Source: Spirochaetaceae bacterium (GTDB taxonomy: Bacteria; Spirochaetota; Spirochaetia; SZUA-6; Bin103). Taken from it: a stretch of DNA of 21,619 nt. The translations under genes were made by a program, and so were the position numbers. Positions 15,379 to 21,619 of the stretch are shown one piece after another. Where the stretch lies: NCBI GenBank assembly GCA_028818385.1, contig JAPPNY010000133.1, positions 1 to 21,619 on the forward strand. The letters are read 5' to 3'. A model generated the notes under the pieces. The model worked only from the letters and a program-made list of their open reading frames with translations. It was not told the DNA's origin and did not search any database. Every line of letters starts with the position of its first letter. Position 1 is the stretch's first letter.

Positions 15379-16860
15379 ATGGGCAACGGACCGATCCACG
15401 TCGGCGGCGACAAGCAGCTCTTCATCGACCACCGTTTCATCGAGTCCGCCGAGCAGGTGACGCTGCGCGTGAACCCGCCGCGCAAGGAAACCGCCGACCT
15501 CTTTCCCCGCGACAAGCCGTGGGAGGCGTTCACCATCGGCTGGTACAGCATCGACTGGGACCCGGAGGCGCGGCGCTACAAGAAGTGGTACGCCGCCTGC
15601 GACGGCGACCAGTGGGCCGGCGGCCGCTGGCGGCTCTGCTACGCGGAGTCGCGCGACGGGCTGACCTGGGAGAAGCCCGATCTGGGGCTGGTCGAGTACT
15701 CAGGCTCCCGCGACAACAACATCCTGATCGACGAGGAGAAACTCACCTACACCTTCCATGACCCGCACGGCCGGCCGGAGGAGCGCTTCAAGATGATCCG
15801 GGGCTTCCCGGAGAAGACCAAGGTCGGCACCTCGCCCGACGGCATCCGCTGGGACCTGCCCGACCGGCCGGTGAGCGACCTGCCGCCCGGCTGGGACACC
15901 GCCAAGCAGGCGTGGTGGGACGAGCGCATCGGCCGCTACGTCGTCTACCTGCGCGTGCAGATCGACGAGGAGAACCAGCTCCCTTACCCGTTCGCCGACC
16001 CGATCGACAGCGATCCGCCGGTGGTGCAGCCCACGCTGGCGAGGCCGCTCCGGGCGATCGGCCGCCTGGAGACCGACGACCTCACCGCGCCGTGGCCGGA
16101 CGACGAGATCCGCACCGTGCTGTGCGCGGACCAGGACGACCCGCCCGGGTCCGACATCTACCACGCCGGCGTCTACCCCTATCCCTACGCGGCCGACGCC
16201 TACTTCATGTTCCCGCTCACCTACCACCACTTCACGGAGGCCGAAAGCCCGGTCGTCCGGAACGACGGCGTCAACGACTGCCAGTTCTGCGCCAGCCGCG
16301 ACGGCATCCACTGGATGCGCTACGACCGCCGGCCCTACATCGGCCGCGGCATCCAGGGGGAGTTCGACGCGGGCGGGATCCACGGCAGCCCCTACCTGAT
16401 CCGGCGTGGCGCCGAGTTCTACCAGCACTACGGCGGCGAGCCGTGGACGCACGGCCAGTACCGCCGCCTGAGCGACGACGAGCGGCGCGACCAAGCCAAC
16501 TGGGCCCGCGGCCGAAGCTGCGTGGCCGTGCAGCGCCTGGACGGCTTCGTGTCGGCAGACGCGGCCTACACCGGCGGAACGCTGCTGACCCCGCCGCTCA
16601 CCTTCTCCGGCGACCGGCTGGAGCTCAACATCGACGTGGCCGCCATGGGCGAGGCGCGGGTCGAGCTGCGCGACCGCGAAGGCCGGCCCATCGACGGCTT
16701 CGGCGCCGCCGACTGCGACCGGCTGACCTGCAACGATGTCGCCGCCCGCGTGCGCTGGCGCGGAAGCGACGAGCTCGGCACGCTCCGCGGTCGCCCGGTC
16801 CGGCTGCGCGTGCGCATGCGCTCGGCGAAGCTGTACGCCTTTCAGTTCGTGAGCGCCTGA
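15379..16860 (+). CDS. Putative glycosidase, beta-propeller plus C-terminal beta domain (paralog B)
   Basis: A 493-aa close paralog of the gene at 11690. Shared landmarks, in order: KQLFIDHRFIESA (12-24), PWEAFTIGW, DQWAGGRW, TWEKPDLGLVEY, IDSDPPVV, IGRLETDDLTAPWP, AYFMFPLTYHHF, DGIHWMRYDRRPYIGRG and the C-terminal RLDGFVSADAAYTGG... MRSAKLYAFQF. It differs mainly in the loop after the first blades and in a longer insert before RLDGF. No signal peptide. ATG at 15379 has GGGAGGA 5 nt upstream; the open frame continues far upstream, but only as a shadow antisense to the ATPase. The last 60 bases are repeated at 17677-17736 beyond the toxin-antitoxin pair. The substrate is unknown; being kept beside its paralog suggests related but distinct linkages. 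Confidence 0.87.
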   Translation: MGNGPIHVGGDKQLFIDHRFIESAEQVTLRVNPPRKETADLFPRDKPWEAFTIGWYSIDWDPEARRYKKWYAACDGDQWAGGRWRLCYAESRDGLTWEKPDLGLVEYSGSRDNNILIDEEKLTYTFHDPHGRPEERFKMIRGFPEKTKVGTSPDGIRWDLPDRPVSDLPPGWDTAKQAWWDERIGRYVVYLRVQIDEENQLPYPFADPIDSDPPVVQPTLARPLRAIGRLETDDLTAPWPDDEIRTVLCADQDDPPGSDIYHAGVYPYPYAADAYFMFPLTYHHFTEAESPVVRNDGVNDCQFCASRDGIHWMRYDRRPYIGRGIQGEFDAGGIHGSPYLIRRGAEFYQHYGGEPWTHGQYRRLSDDERRDQANWARGRSCVAVQRLDGFVSADAAYTGGTLLTPPLTFSGDRLELNIDVAAMGEARVELRDREGRPIDGFGAADCDRLTCNDVAARVRWRGSDELGTLRGRPVRLRVRMRSAKLYAFQFVSA

Positions 16861-16868
16861 TACTCCGG

Positions 16869-16900
16869 ACGCCGGTGCTTCGAACTCGGTTTTCCGGCGT
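16869..16900. terminator. Weak hairpin between convergent genes
   Basis: ACGCCGG (16869-16875) pairs with CCGGCGT (16894-16900) around an 18-nt loop, between the stop of paralog B and the converging antitoxin gene. No T-run follows on either strand, so any terminator function is doubtful. The rest of the 84-bp gap shows nothing. Confidence 0.25.
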
Positions 16901-16944
16901 GCGGCGATCCATCTCGCGCCGGCTGGCAGAAGGGTGGTCCGGCG

Positions 16945-17181
16945 TTACAGTCGATCTTCCTGACGAGGTTCCGCGTCGGCAACGCGGGACAGCGCTTGCT
17001 CGAAACGCGCGCGGCTTCCTCGTTTCGAGCGTTCGTCGAGATACACCTCCGTTGCCAGCGCCGACATCTTCTCCGCAAGCGCCGTCGTGATGAGTTGATT
17101 CATCGAGATGCCTTCTTGTTTTGCCAAGTCCCTCGCATGTCTGTGAAGCGCCTCCGGTATCCGAAGACTAATGGTGCTCAT
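16945..17181 (-). CDS. HicB-like / RHH antitoxin
   Basis: A 78-aa DNA-binding antitoxin. The start TISLRIPEALHRHARDLA followed by GISMNQLITTALAEK is the typical strand-helix-helix of the RHH/HicB C-terminal type; the tail with FEQALSRVAD would hold the toxin. ATG at 17181 overlaps the TGA of the PIN gene upstream (17178-17181, ATGA), so the pair is translationally coupled, with the toxin first. It should neutralise the PIN toxin and repress the pair through the palindrome at 17608-17625 (inference). Base composition here is lower in G+C than in the surrounding glycosidase genes, which fits a horizontally acquired module. Confidence 0.88.
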   Translation of the reverse strand: MSTISLRIPEALHRHARDLAKQEGISMNQLITTALAEKMSALATEVYLDERSKRGSRARFEQALSRVADAEPRQEDRL

Positions 17182-17603
17182 GCCGGTGCTCCTAAGTGGC
17201 GCAGGAAATCTCGCGGCGTCTGCGCGAGGATGCCAAATCGTGCGACTCCGACGAAATGACGGATATTGAATGTGACGATGTGCTGGGCTTGGGCGGCTAC
17301 GGCCAACTCCAGCAGCATGTCATCCGATGGATCCTTGAGAAACGGCCGCCACAGATAGAAGATCTTCTGACGGAGCGCGACGCTGCACACATAGTCAAGC
17401 ACATCATCGATGCCCTCTCCGGGGAGTCGGGCTGCTTCGGGCTGCCGCTTGGCTACGCTCTCGTACTCGAGTATCTGCGGAACCGAGACCGCGATGTCAA
17501 ACCAGCCGGTCCCGATCATGCTGACGAGCTTGAACGATGCCCCGTTTCGCGACTTCAGAGCTGAAACAAACACGTTGGTATCGATCACGATGAGCGGCCG
17601 CAC
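17178..17603 (-). CDS. PIN-domain toxin of a type II toxin-antitoxin system
   Basis: A 141-aa PIN nuclease, of the kind annotated as putative toxin component, PIN family (COG1569). PIN toxins cut RNA using a cluster of acidic residues. Seen: Asp8 in VIDTN, Glu46/Glu48 in ILEYES, Asp91-Asp95 in KDPSDDMLLELA, and the late TFNIRHF motif, where Asn stands in the usual place of the fourth ligand region. The start is GTG at 17603, 9 nt after a TATACA box and with no Shine-Dalgarno, so probably a leaderless message. It is followed by its antitoxin with a 4-bp overlap. The pair is enclosed by the two copies of the paralog B gene tail. Confidence 0.88.
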   Translation of the reverse strand: MRPLIVIDTNVFVSALKSRNGASFKLVSMIGTGWFDIAVSVPQILEYESVAKRQPEAARLPGEGIDDVLDYVCSVALRQKIFYLWRPFLKDPSDDMLLELAVAAQAQHIVTFNIRHFVGVARFGILAQTPRDFLRHLGAPA

Positions 17604-17607
17604 ATCT

Positions 17608-17625
17608 GGTATTGTATACGATACC
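17608..17625. promoter_or_regulatory. 18-bp palindromic operator over the toxin-antitoxin promoter
   Basis: GGTATTGTATACGATACC is an inverted repeat with 16 of 18 positions symmetric, centred on GTATAC. On the minus strand it contains TATACA (17618-17613), 9 nt before the GTG at 17603, and TACAAT two bases further; TTGGGA at 17640-17635 is a fair -35. RHH antitoxins bind palindromes in their own promoters, so this is the likely autoregulatory site. It is also markedly AT-rich against its surroundings. Confidence 0.65.
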
Positions 17626-17676
17626 GTTACCAGCTCCCAACTGAGTCAACCCGATCGGCGGAACCGCAATCGGATG

Positions 17677-17736
17677 CCGCTGCACCTCCGCATGCGCTCG
17701 GCGAAGCTGTACGCCTTTCAGTTCGTAAGCGCCTGA
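17677..17736 (+). pseudogene. Duplicated 3' end of the paralog B glycosidase gene
   Basis: These 60 bases match 16801-16860, the last 20 codons of paralog B, at an offset of 876 bp. From 17689 to the stop the two agree except for one base (GTG to GTA codon); in the first 12 bases there are four differences. The reading frame and TGA are kept, ending in MRSAKLYAFQFVSA, but the sequence before it is unrelated to the glycosidase. It lies 13 bp from the stop of the converging gene at 17750, the tight spacing one would expect of the original end of paralog B. Confidence 0.8.
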
Positions 17737-17749
17737 TCCGCGGGCGCGC

Positions 17750-18931
17750 TCAGACCCCCTCGGCCGCAAGCGGCGACGGCATCGGCCCTTCGTCGAGGTC
17801 CACCGTCAGCATGCGGTCGCCCTTGCTGGCCCAGCTCCACGACAGGCCGTTGACGCCAGGGATCGCGCGCAGCAACTCGTTCGTATACTTCCTGCCGTAC
17901 ATCTTCGCCAGCCGCTCGCGGATCATCAGGCTCGCCCAGAGCCCTACGCCATGCTTGGTGCAGAGCGGGCCGTAGTGCTCGCCCAGCATCTCCGGCAGCG
18001 GCTGCAGGCCGAATTCGCCGTCGAAGTAGCTCTGCACGTAGCCGTAGCCGGTGCGCAGGTGTTGGCCGACCACGTTGGCGTGGCCGATGTTGATGCCGTC
18101 GATGATCTTCTCCGAGATCCAGGTACGCCAGTCCAGGTGGATGTTGCCGACCGGCCGGCCGAAGTGGTCGCCGGGCGGCACGCCGATGCCGAGCGTCAGG
18201 CCGCGCTCGTCGCAGAGCGCCCGGACGTCGCGCAGGTACTGGGTGATGCCCTCGCCGCGCAGCCGCCGCCACGCGTCCAGGTCGAAGTTCTCGGTCAGGA
18301 TGTCGACGCCGTAGCGCTCGCGGAATGCCTCCGCCACCGGCAGGTTGAAGCCGTACTGGTCGCCGTGATCGGCGTTCATGCGGTGGCCGCGCGTCGAGAT
18401 GTAGACCCCGTCCCAGCGGTAGCTGTCGACCAGCCAGGCCAGCTCCTCCCGGCACTTGTACTCGCGCACCTCCGGATAGGAGTACTCGGGCACCCCCCAG
18501 TGACGCTTGTCCCAGGTGCGGTCGCAGGCGTAGTACTCCGGATGGTTGGCAAAGAACTCAGACTCCCACTGGAACGCGCCGTGGGTGTACGCGTCGGAGT
18601 GCGGCGGCTGCCCTTCGTCATACAGGTCGACGTAGCAGTAGATCTTGACGCCGGCGTCGCGGGCCGCCTCGGTGGCCGCCGCGGCGTCGTCCACCTGCTG
18701 CACCACGTCGTAGACCTGGGGCTCGTTCCGGCGGGCGCGGTCCGTGATGCGGGCGAGCTTGGCGAGCCAGCGTTCCTGGCGCCACAGCACCCCGAGGATG
18801 CCGTAGGTCTCCTTCCAGCTCACCAGCGCGTCGCGAATGCGCTCGGGCGAGTCGAGCACGTGCTCCGGGCGCTCGGCGTTCAGGGTGTCACCCCAACTGC
18901 AGATCATCAGATCGCCGTTCTGGTTGTGCAT
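17750..18931 (-). CDS. Putative TIM-barrel glycoside hydrolase-like protein
   Basis: A 393-aa soluble protein resembling glycosidase-like TIM barrels of the GHL/DUF187 and GH10-like kind. Seen: early WGDTLN and GVLWRQERW segments, a strand VKIYCYVDLYDEG near 110-122, a WDGVYISTRGHR segment around 185-197 (a barrel strand followed by polar residues), a DILTENFD segment, a GITQYLRDVRALCDERGLTLGIGVPPGDHFG stretch, and a final Trp-rich GLSWSWASKGDR. Candidate acids are present on several strands, but none can be assigned as catalytic. No signal peptide. ATG at 18931 has AAGGAGG 8 nt upstream; the longer frame starting near 18991 is rejected. The stop codon of the upstream gene lies inside this ribosome-binding site, so the two are co-translated. 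Confidence 0.8.
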   Translation of the reverse strand: MHNQNGDLMICSWGDTLNAERPEHVLDSPERIRDALVSWKETYGILGVLWRQERWLAKLARITDRARRNEPQVYDVVQQVDDAAAATEAARDAGVKIYCYVDLYDEGQPPHSDAYTHGAFQWESEFFANHPEYYACDRTWDKRHWGVPEYSYPEVREYKCREELAWLVDSYRWDGVYISTRGHRMNADHGDQYGFNLPVAEAFRERYGVDILTENFDLDAWRRLRGEGITQYLRDVRALCDERGLTLGIGVPPGDHFGRPVGNIHLDWRTWISEKIIDGINIGHANVVGQHLRTGYGYVQSYFDGEFGLQPLPEMLGEHYGPLCTKHGVGLWASLMIRERLAKMYGRKYTNELLRAIPGVNGLSWSWASKGDRMLTVDLDEGPMPSPLAAEGV

Positions 18932-18944
18932 GGTCGTTTCCTCC

Positions 18945-20402
18945 TTAAGAGTTCGCGCCGGTTGTACCGGCCTGCCGGAAGCGCAGCGCAAACAGGTCGG
19001 CGTCCCGCATGAGCAGGCGCAACCGCACCGTCCGTCCGGCCAGGGCGCCCACGTCGGCTCCGCCGGCCCAGCTTGCCTCTCCCTCGATGTGATTGCCGAT
19101 CAACTCGCGCGACTCCCCCAGAGTGTAGCCTGGAAGAGGCCGGCCCCGGGCGTCCTGCAGCTCGACGCGAATGCTGCCGGCGGACGAGGTGGAGTAGTTG
19201 AGCAGCAGCCGCGTCCCCGCGAAGGTCAGCGGCCTGGTGAGCATCTCCCCGCCCGCGTAAGGCGCGCGCACGGAGGCGAAGCCGTCCAGGCGCAGGGAAT
19301 AGCGGCGCAGGTGCGCGGTCGCCTGGGCGTTGTCCTGCACCAGGTACAGCGACATCTCGTGCGGGCCGGTCGGCACCAGCCCGGTCGCCGGATAGTTGGT
19401 ACGCGTGATCCAGTTGTTGGGACCGATGCCGGGGCGGATGAAGCTCTCCGTAAAGGTGCGGTCGAAATCCAGCCCGCCGCGCGAGCTCATGAACACCGCG
19501 TCCGAGCAATCCTCGACGTAGTCCGGGGTCAGGCCGAGCCTCCGGCACTCCTCGGCGGTCACCACCTGCCGCCCCTTCTGGAAGCGCGCCGGGAAGGCGA
19601 TCGACACGTGCGGCGCCCGGAAGTAGGGCTGCACGTTGCTGGTGTACAGGTGCTCCACCGGTTCCGCGCGCACCTTCACAAGCGGGGTCCAGGCGAGGAG
19701 GTCCGGCGAGGTGGTTCGGGCGATCCACCGGATGGAGCCGGCGTGGCCGGGGCGCTTGGGCGGCCCGAGCCAGTCGCGCAGGTAGGCGACGTAGCATCCT
19801 TCCTCCACCGACCAGAACGTCGGCACGGAGGTGGTGTCGCTGACCGTCGGGCCGCGGTGCGATTGATCGATCACCGCCTTGTCGCGGAGCTGCTGCCAGC
19901 GTCTACCGTCCTCGGAGCCGTACAGCAGCATGCCGCCGGTGGTGTTGTCGATCTGGTCGTGATCGAACAGGCCTGCCAGCGCCTTGAGCCGGAAGCTGCC
20001 GGCGGCGGGGCCGGTATCGAGGAACGCGCCGAAGTTGTGGCGTACCGCGGGCGATTCCGGGCCAAGGATGACGTTGTTGTCGCGCGAGCCGTCGATCTCC
20101 ACCAGGCCGAGGTCGGGCTTCGTCCAGTGGCTGCCGTCCGTCGACTCGGCGTAGCAGGTGCTCTCGTCCTCTGCGCCGTCGGGGCCGTCGCCGCTCTTGC
20201 CGCGATAGTAGGCGCGGTACGTGTCGCCGTCCTTGAGCACCGTGAAGTAGCCGATCAGGCCCTCCCACGGCCGGTCGCGCCGGAGGACCGGCCCCTCGTC
20301 ACGCGGCTGCTGCAGCGCCAGACGGGTGCCGTCCAGTCGGTCGATGAGGTAGCGGTCGACGATCGGTTCCAGGCGCGTGCCGATATCAATGGTCGCAGTC
20401 AT
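18945..20402 (-). CDS. Putative glycosidase, beta-propeller plus C-terminal beta domain (paralog C)
   Basis: A 485-aa, more divergent member of the family seen at 11690 and 15379. Shared landmarks: a start with a DRYLIDRL segment, DRPWEG..., CYAESTDGSHWTKPDLGLVEIDGSRDNNVIL near 90-120, and a C-terminal domain from RLDGFASVRAPYAGGEML to RDADLFALRF. In the middle are a YTSNVQPYFRAPH segment and a SSRGGLDFDRTF blade. No signal peptide; catalytic residues cannot be named. ATG at 20402 is favoured over upstream starts by AAGGAGA 6 nt before it and by the length of the relatives. Its stop lies within the ribosome-binding site of the next gene. The 122 bp before it contain no gene I can support, except a tiny 11-codon frame ending near 20434. 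Confidence 0.85.
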   Translation of the reverse strand: MTATIDIGTRLEPIVDRYLIDRLDGTRLALQQPRDEGPVLRRDRPWEGLIGYFTVLKDGDTYRAYYRGKSGDGPDGAEDESTCYAESTDGSHWTKPDLGLVEIDGSRDNNVILGPESPAVRHNFGAFLDTGPAAGSFRLKALAGLFDHDQIDNTTGGMLLYGSEDGRRWQQLRDKAVIDQSHRGPTVSDTTSVPTFWSVEEGCYVAYLRDWLGPPKRPGHAGSIRWIARTTSPDLLAWTPLVKVRAEPVEHLYTSNVQPYFRAPHVSIAFPARFQKGRQVVTAEECRRLGLTPDYVEDCSDAVFMSSRGGLDFDRTFTESFIRPGIGPNNWITRTNYPATGLVPTGPHEMSLYLVQDNAQATAHLRRYSLRLDGFASVRAPYAGGEMLTRPLTFAGTRLLLNYSTSSAGSIRVELQDARGRPLPGYTLGESRELIGNHIEGEASWAGGADVGALAGRTVRLRLLMRDADLFALRFRQAGTTGANS

Positions 20403-20524
20403 GTCTCTCCTTGTTGGCGGCGGCACTCTATCTCATTTGACGCCGCGTGTGCGCTGGTCTACTTCCATCGGCCTCTCGGACGGGGTTCTCAGGGGCTGAG
20501 GCGAGTCGTACCGGGCCGCGGCGC

Positions 20525-21619
20525 TCAGACGCCCGCTGGCGCGCGGTTCTCGACGATGGACACCGAGTACAGGTCGCCGCGCTCGACGTACACCTTCAGA
20601 CGAATGGTGCGACCTCGCACGGAGTCCAGGTCCGATCCGGATGACCACGCAGCCCACGCCCGCAGATGGTCGCCAGCGATCGGTTGCGCTTGCTCGCGGG
20701 ACAGGCCCGGCACCGGCCGGCCTTCCTCGTCGAGCACCTCGACGCGCAGCGAGCCGCGGACGTCGGCGTTGACGGCGATGGCCGGCCCTTCGGAGGTGAA
20801 CGGCTCGGTGACCAGGACGCCGGCGCCTTCGGCGGAAAGCGAGGCGAAGCCGTCCAGCCGCAGCGTCGCCAGCCCGGTCTCAATGTTCCAGGGCTGGATA
20901 CGCTGGGGCCTGGTCGCGCCGGGCGTCGGCGTGGCGCGGCCGTAGCCGGTGTAGTAGAGGTAGATCTCGTCGCCGTGCACGAGCGGGCGGGCGGCGAGCA
21001 GCAGGGTCTCGTCCCAGCTCCCCTCCGGGCCCAGCGGGATCAGCGGCTCGCGGTGGATGCGGTCCCAGCGCACGCCGTCCCGGCTTGCCACCAGCTCGGT
21101 GTGCATTTCCCGGCAGCGGACGTTGTTCATCTCGATCGGCGGCCCGAAGAAGCCCTGCCGCGTGTTGCGCTCGACGATCCGCCGCCACTCCTCCCGGCCG
21201 GGCTCCGGCAGGTTGCGCGCGACCCAGAGCATGCCGACGTGGGTGCCCTCGTAGTCGGTGGCCGCCAGGCCGGCCGCCTCGGTCCCCGGCCGATCGTCGT
21301 CGTCCGGCACGAACACCGGCTCCGGCGGAAGCTCCCAGCGCACGAAGTCGTCGCTCTCGCTGCGGGCCGTGACCCGCATGCCGTAGCCGTCGGCGCTGGA
21401 GTACATCACCAGCCGCCCGCCGATGCGCTCCAGGCCGAACGGGACCGCGACCTCGGCGTCGCCGACCCAAACCGGGTTGTCGGGATGCTCCTGCCAGCGG
21501 ATGCCGTCGGCGGAGAAGCCGACGCAATGGCCGAGCAGCCAGCCGCCCTCCTGCGCGGCGTCAGGCCGCCCGCCCCACCACACCGCCTTGTAGCGCCGCC
21601 GCGGATCGGGGTCGGCCGG
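20525..21619 (-). CDS. Putative glycosidase, propeller family (paralog D), 5' end cut by window edge
   Basis: 365 codons, running without a start to the right edge; the first visible residues (PADPDPRRRYKAVWWGG) are internal blade sequence. It belongs to the same broad family. Visible blades: CVGFSADGIRWQEHPDNPVW, a YGMRVTARSESDDFVRWELP blade, TELVASRDGVRWDRI and an IYLYYTGYG strand. The C-terminal domain, from RLDGFASLSAEG to GDLYSVSIV, is recognisably that of paralogs A-C but is the most divergent. No start or signal region can be judged. It lies 122 bp upstream of paralog C on the same strand and probably shares an operon with it and the TIM-barrel gene. Confidence 0.85.
   Translation of the reverse strand, partial: PADPDPRRRYKAVWWGGRPDAAQEGGWLLGHCVGFSADGIRWQEHPDNPVWVGDAEVAVPFGLERIGGRLVMYSSADGYGMRVTARSESDDFVRWELPPEPVFVPDDDDRPGTEAAGLAATDYEGTHVGMLWVARNLPEPGREEWRRIVERNTRQGFFGPPIEMNNVRCREMHTELVASRDGVRWDRIHREPLIPLGPEGSWDETLLLAARPLVHGDEIYLYYTGYGRATPTPGATRPQRIQPWNIETGLATLRLDGFASLSAEGAGVLVTEPFTSEGPAIAVNADVRGSLRVEVLDEEGRPVPGLSREQAQPIAGDHLRAWAAWSSGSDLDSVRGRTIRLKVYVERGDLYSVSIVENRAPAGV

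Noticed and set aside
17410..17736. 108-codon plus-strand frame ending in the glycosidase tail
   Set aside because: Its first part is antisense to the PIN gene; only the final 20 codons are meaningful, as a duplicated gene end.
20433..20524. Terminator or leader peptide in the gap before paralog C
   Set aside because: An 11-codon frame with a fair purine stretch exists but has no overlap or structure linking it to paralog C, and no hairpin with a T-run is visible.

Overview
This window looks like a polysaccharide-utilisation region from a GC-rich bacterium (about two thirds G+C by eye; GC-rich third codon positions produce long antisense shadow frames). The transporter genes are of the LplA/LplB/YtcP carbohydrate type, which is common in Spirochaetota, Bacillota and Chloroflexota. 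The binding protein has an ordinary Sec signal peptide and no lipobox, which suggests a diderm. A GC-rich, host- or sponge-associated-type spirochaete is my best guess, at low confidence. No rRNA, tRNA, CRISPR array, transposase or integrase is visible.

Layout. Left edge, minus strand: a sulfatase (cut by the edge), translationally overlapped by an orphan ribbon-helix-helix (RHH) antitoxin-like gene. From 1809 to 13135, plus strand, a compact run of eight main genes: a D-cysteine desulfhydrase-family PLP enzyme, an alpha-glucuronidase-like hydrolase, a secreted solute-binding protein, two ABC permeases (preceded by a possible 31-aa leader ORF), a second sulfatase, a sialidase-fold (Asp-box) hydrolase, and a beta-propeller putative glycosidase. 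Then, on the minus strand, a zinc-type dehydrogenase and an AAA ATPase, each with a copy of the same 32-bp promoter repeat. Then a second propeller glycosidase (plus strand), and a PIN/RHH toxin-antitoxin pair on the minus strand that sits between two copies of the propeller gene's 3' end. On the right, a minus-strand operon holds a TIM-barrel-like hydrolase and two more propeller paralogs, the last cut by the right edge.

How the genes fit together. Only the binding protein carries a signal peptide. The sulfatases and all putative glycosidases look cytoplasmic. The simplest reading is that sulfated, uronate- or sialate-like oligosaccharides are imported intact by the ABC system (its ATPase subunit is not encoded here) and are desulfated and hydrolysed inside the cell. 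The PLP lyase and the dehydrogenase may handle released sulfur or amino compounds and sugars. The exact glycan cannot be read from the sequence.

The most unusual signals are these: four genes share a -10-like hexamer exactly 9 nt before the start codon, implying leaderless mRNAs; a toxin-antitoxin module is inserted at the end of a glycosidase gene with the gene tail duplicated; an ATPase cassette is bracketed by 32-bp direct repeats that duplicate a promoter; and a small coupled leader ORF and a GNRA-loop hairpin lie between the binding protein and the permeases.
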